Shown here piece by piece: positions 49,917 to 50,183 of a DNA stretch of 50,183 nt. The DNA lies in contig JACQBN010000028.1 of NCBI GenBank assembly GCA_016194455.1, forward strand, positions 1 through 50,183, read 5' to 3'. How positions within the stretch are numbered: the first letter of the stretch is position 1; the number at the start of each line of letters is the position of its first letter. A program made the translations under genes and the position numbers. Below the pieces are notes generated by a model. That model was not told where the DNA came from, searched no databases, and saw only the letters and a program-made list of their open reading frames with translations. Source of the DNA: Candidatus Kaiserbacteria bacterium (GTDB taxonomy: Bacteria > Patescibacteriota > Minisyncoccia > Phycocordibacterales > Phycocordibacteraceae).

Positions 49917-50183
49917 ATGAAATACATACTATACGCTCGAAAAAGCACCGAAGAAGATGACAGGCAGGTGCTTTCCATTGAGGCTCAAATGGTTGAGCTC
50001 AAAGAATTTGCCGCCAAAGAAAAATTGGAAATTGTTGCCTCGCTTTGCGAGGCCAAAACCGCCAAAGAGCCCGGCCGAATGAAATTCGCAGAAATGTTGT
50101 CATTACTCGAAAAAGGCAAGGCGGACGGAATAATTTCATGGCACCCCGATAGATTAGCTCGAAATTCTGTTGATGGCGGAAAG
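49917..50183 (+). CDS. Serine site-specific recombinase, N-terminal part (cut by window end)
   Basis: 89 codons are visible from ATG 49917, with no stop. The resolvase/invertase catalytic domain is clear: YARKSTEEDDRQVLSIEAQ, with the nucleophilic serine at residue 10 and the Arg of YAR, then ISWHPDRLARNS with the conserved DRLAR motif. It is probably a large serine recombinase of the kind that moves integrative elements; the DNA-binding part lies outside. A second, broken copy is at 48391. Confidence 0.92.
   Translation, partial: MKYILYARKSTEEDDRQVLSIEAQMVELKEFAAKEKLEIVASLCEAKTAKEPGRMKFAEMLSLLEKGKADGIISWHPDRLARNSVDGGK

Larger units (their letters stand above)
48391..50183. mobile_element. 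Serine-recombinase element with inverted repeats and cargo
   Basis: AT-rich relative to the rest of the window. Two 203-nt inverted copies (48629-48831 and 49683-49885) stand outside a cargo gene (48868-49581). Each copy leads outward into a recombinase 5' end: a broken one on the left (minus) and an intact one on the right (plus, cut by the window). An 80-nt direct repeat (48416-48495, 49600-49679) derived from recombinase coding sequence is also present. The right limit is outside the window, and the left limit may be the solo copy at 47849. Confidence 0.7.

Overview
Organism. The window looks like the chromosome of a Candidate Phyla Radiation bacterium (Patescibacteria, Parcubacteria/Paceibacteria side; a high-GC group such as Kaiserbacteria is a guess from base composition only). 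The reasons are very compact, overlapping genes; a standard code with UGA as stop; an expanded 23S rRNA; rpsF-ssb-rpsR without rplI beside it; secE-nusG-rplK without rplA; many secreted or membrane proteins of CPR type (a large exported protein with a peptidoglycan-binding domain, pilin-like and SIMPL proteins); and few biosynthetic genes. Almost everything is on the minus strand.

Layout. 1-1827: 5' part of a 23S rRNA gene (minus) with no 16S gene upstream. It carries a 256-nt expansion holding a tRNA-like domain and a small ORF. A promoter-terminator unit that may make a ~100-nt RNA lies just upstream. 2.1-4.8 kb: TM-helix channel-like protein, HTH regulator, rplL and rplJ with an L10 leader, small membrane protein. 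4.7-13.8 kb: O-antigen-ligase-like/TPR pair and the cell-surface block (two secreted proteins, 1099-aa S-layer candidate, HTH regulator). 13.9-17.5 kb (plus): ftsK, Ig-like anchored protein, recA. 17.5-22.6 kb: ECF sigma factor with membrane partner, efp, metalloprotease, rpsF-ssb-rpsR, HD hydrolase, tatD. 22.6-36 kb: PH-domain membrane protein and four aminoacyl-tRNA synthetases (metG, glyS, ileS, argS) with recO. 36-39 kb: thymidylate module (dcd, thyA, tmk). 38.9-40.2 kb: secE-nusG-rplK. 40.3-47.8 kb: accessory genes including two 2H phosphoesterase paralogues, tRNA-His, an alternative-oxidase-like diiron protein and a cobalamin adenosyltransferase. 47.8-50.2 kb: AT-rich mobile region with inverted repeats, a broken and an intact (window-truncated) serine recombinase and a pilin-like cargo gene.

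How it works together. Most of the window is information processing (rRNA, ribosomal proteins, EF-P, synthetases, recA/recO/ssb) and envelope building. Two start-site styles coexist. Many core genes have a -10 box 5-10 nt before the start codon (predicted leaderless mRNAs). Many small accessory genes have a full TTGACA/-10 promoter, a leader and a strong Shine-Dalgarno site.

Best candidates for something new: the 23S rRNA expansion with tRNA-like domain and start-coded peptide (352-607); the promoter-terminator RNA before 23S; an isoleucyl-tRNA synthetase with a complete histidine-phosphatase domain inserted and the second HIGH histidine missing; a complete alternative oxidase active site in a probably fermentative cell; and the recombinase/inverted-repeat cassette at the right end.
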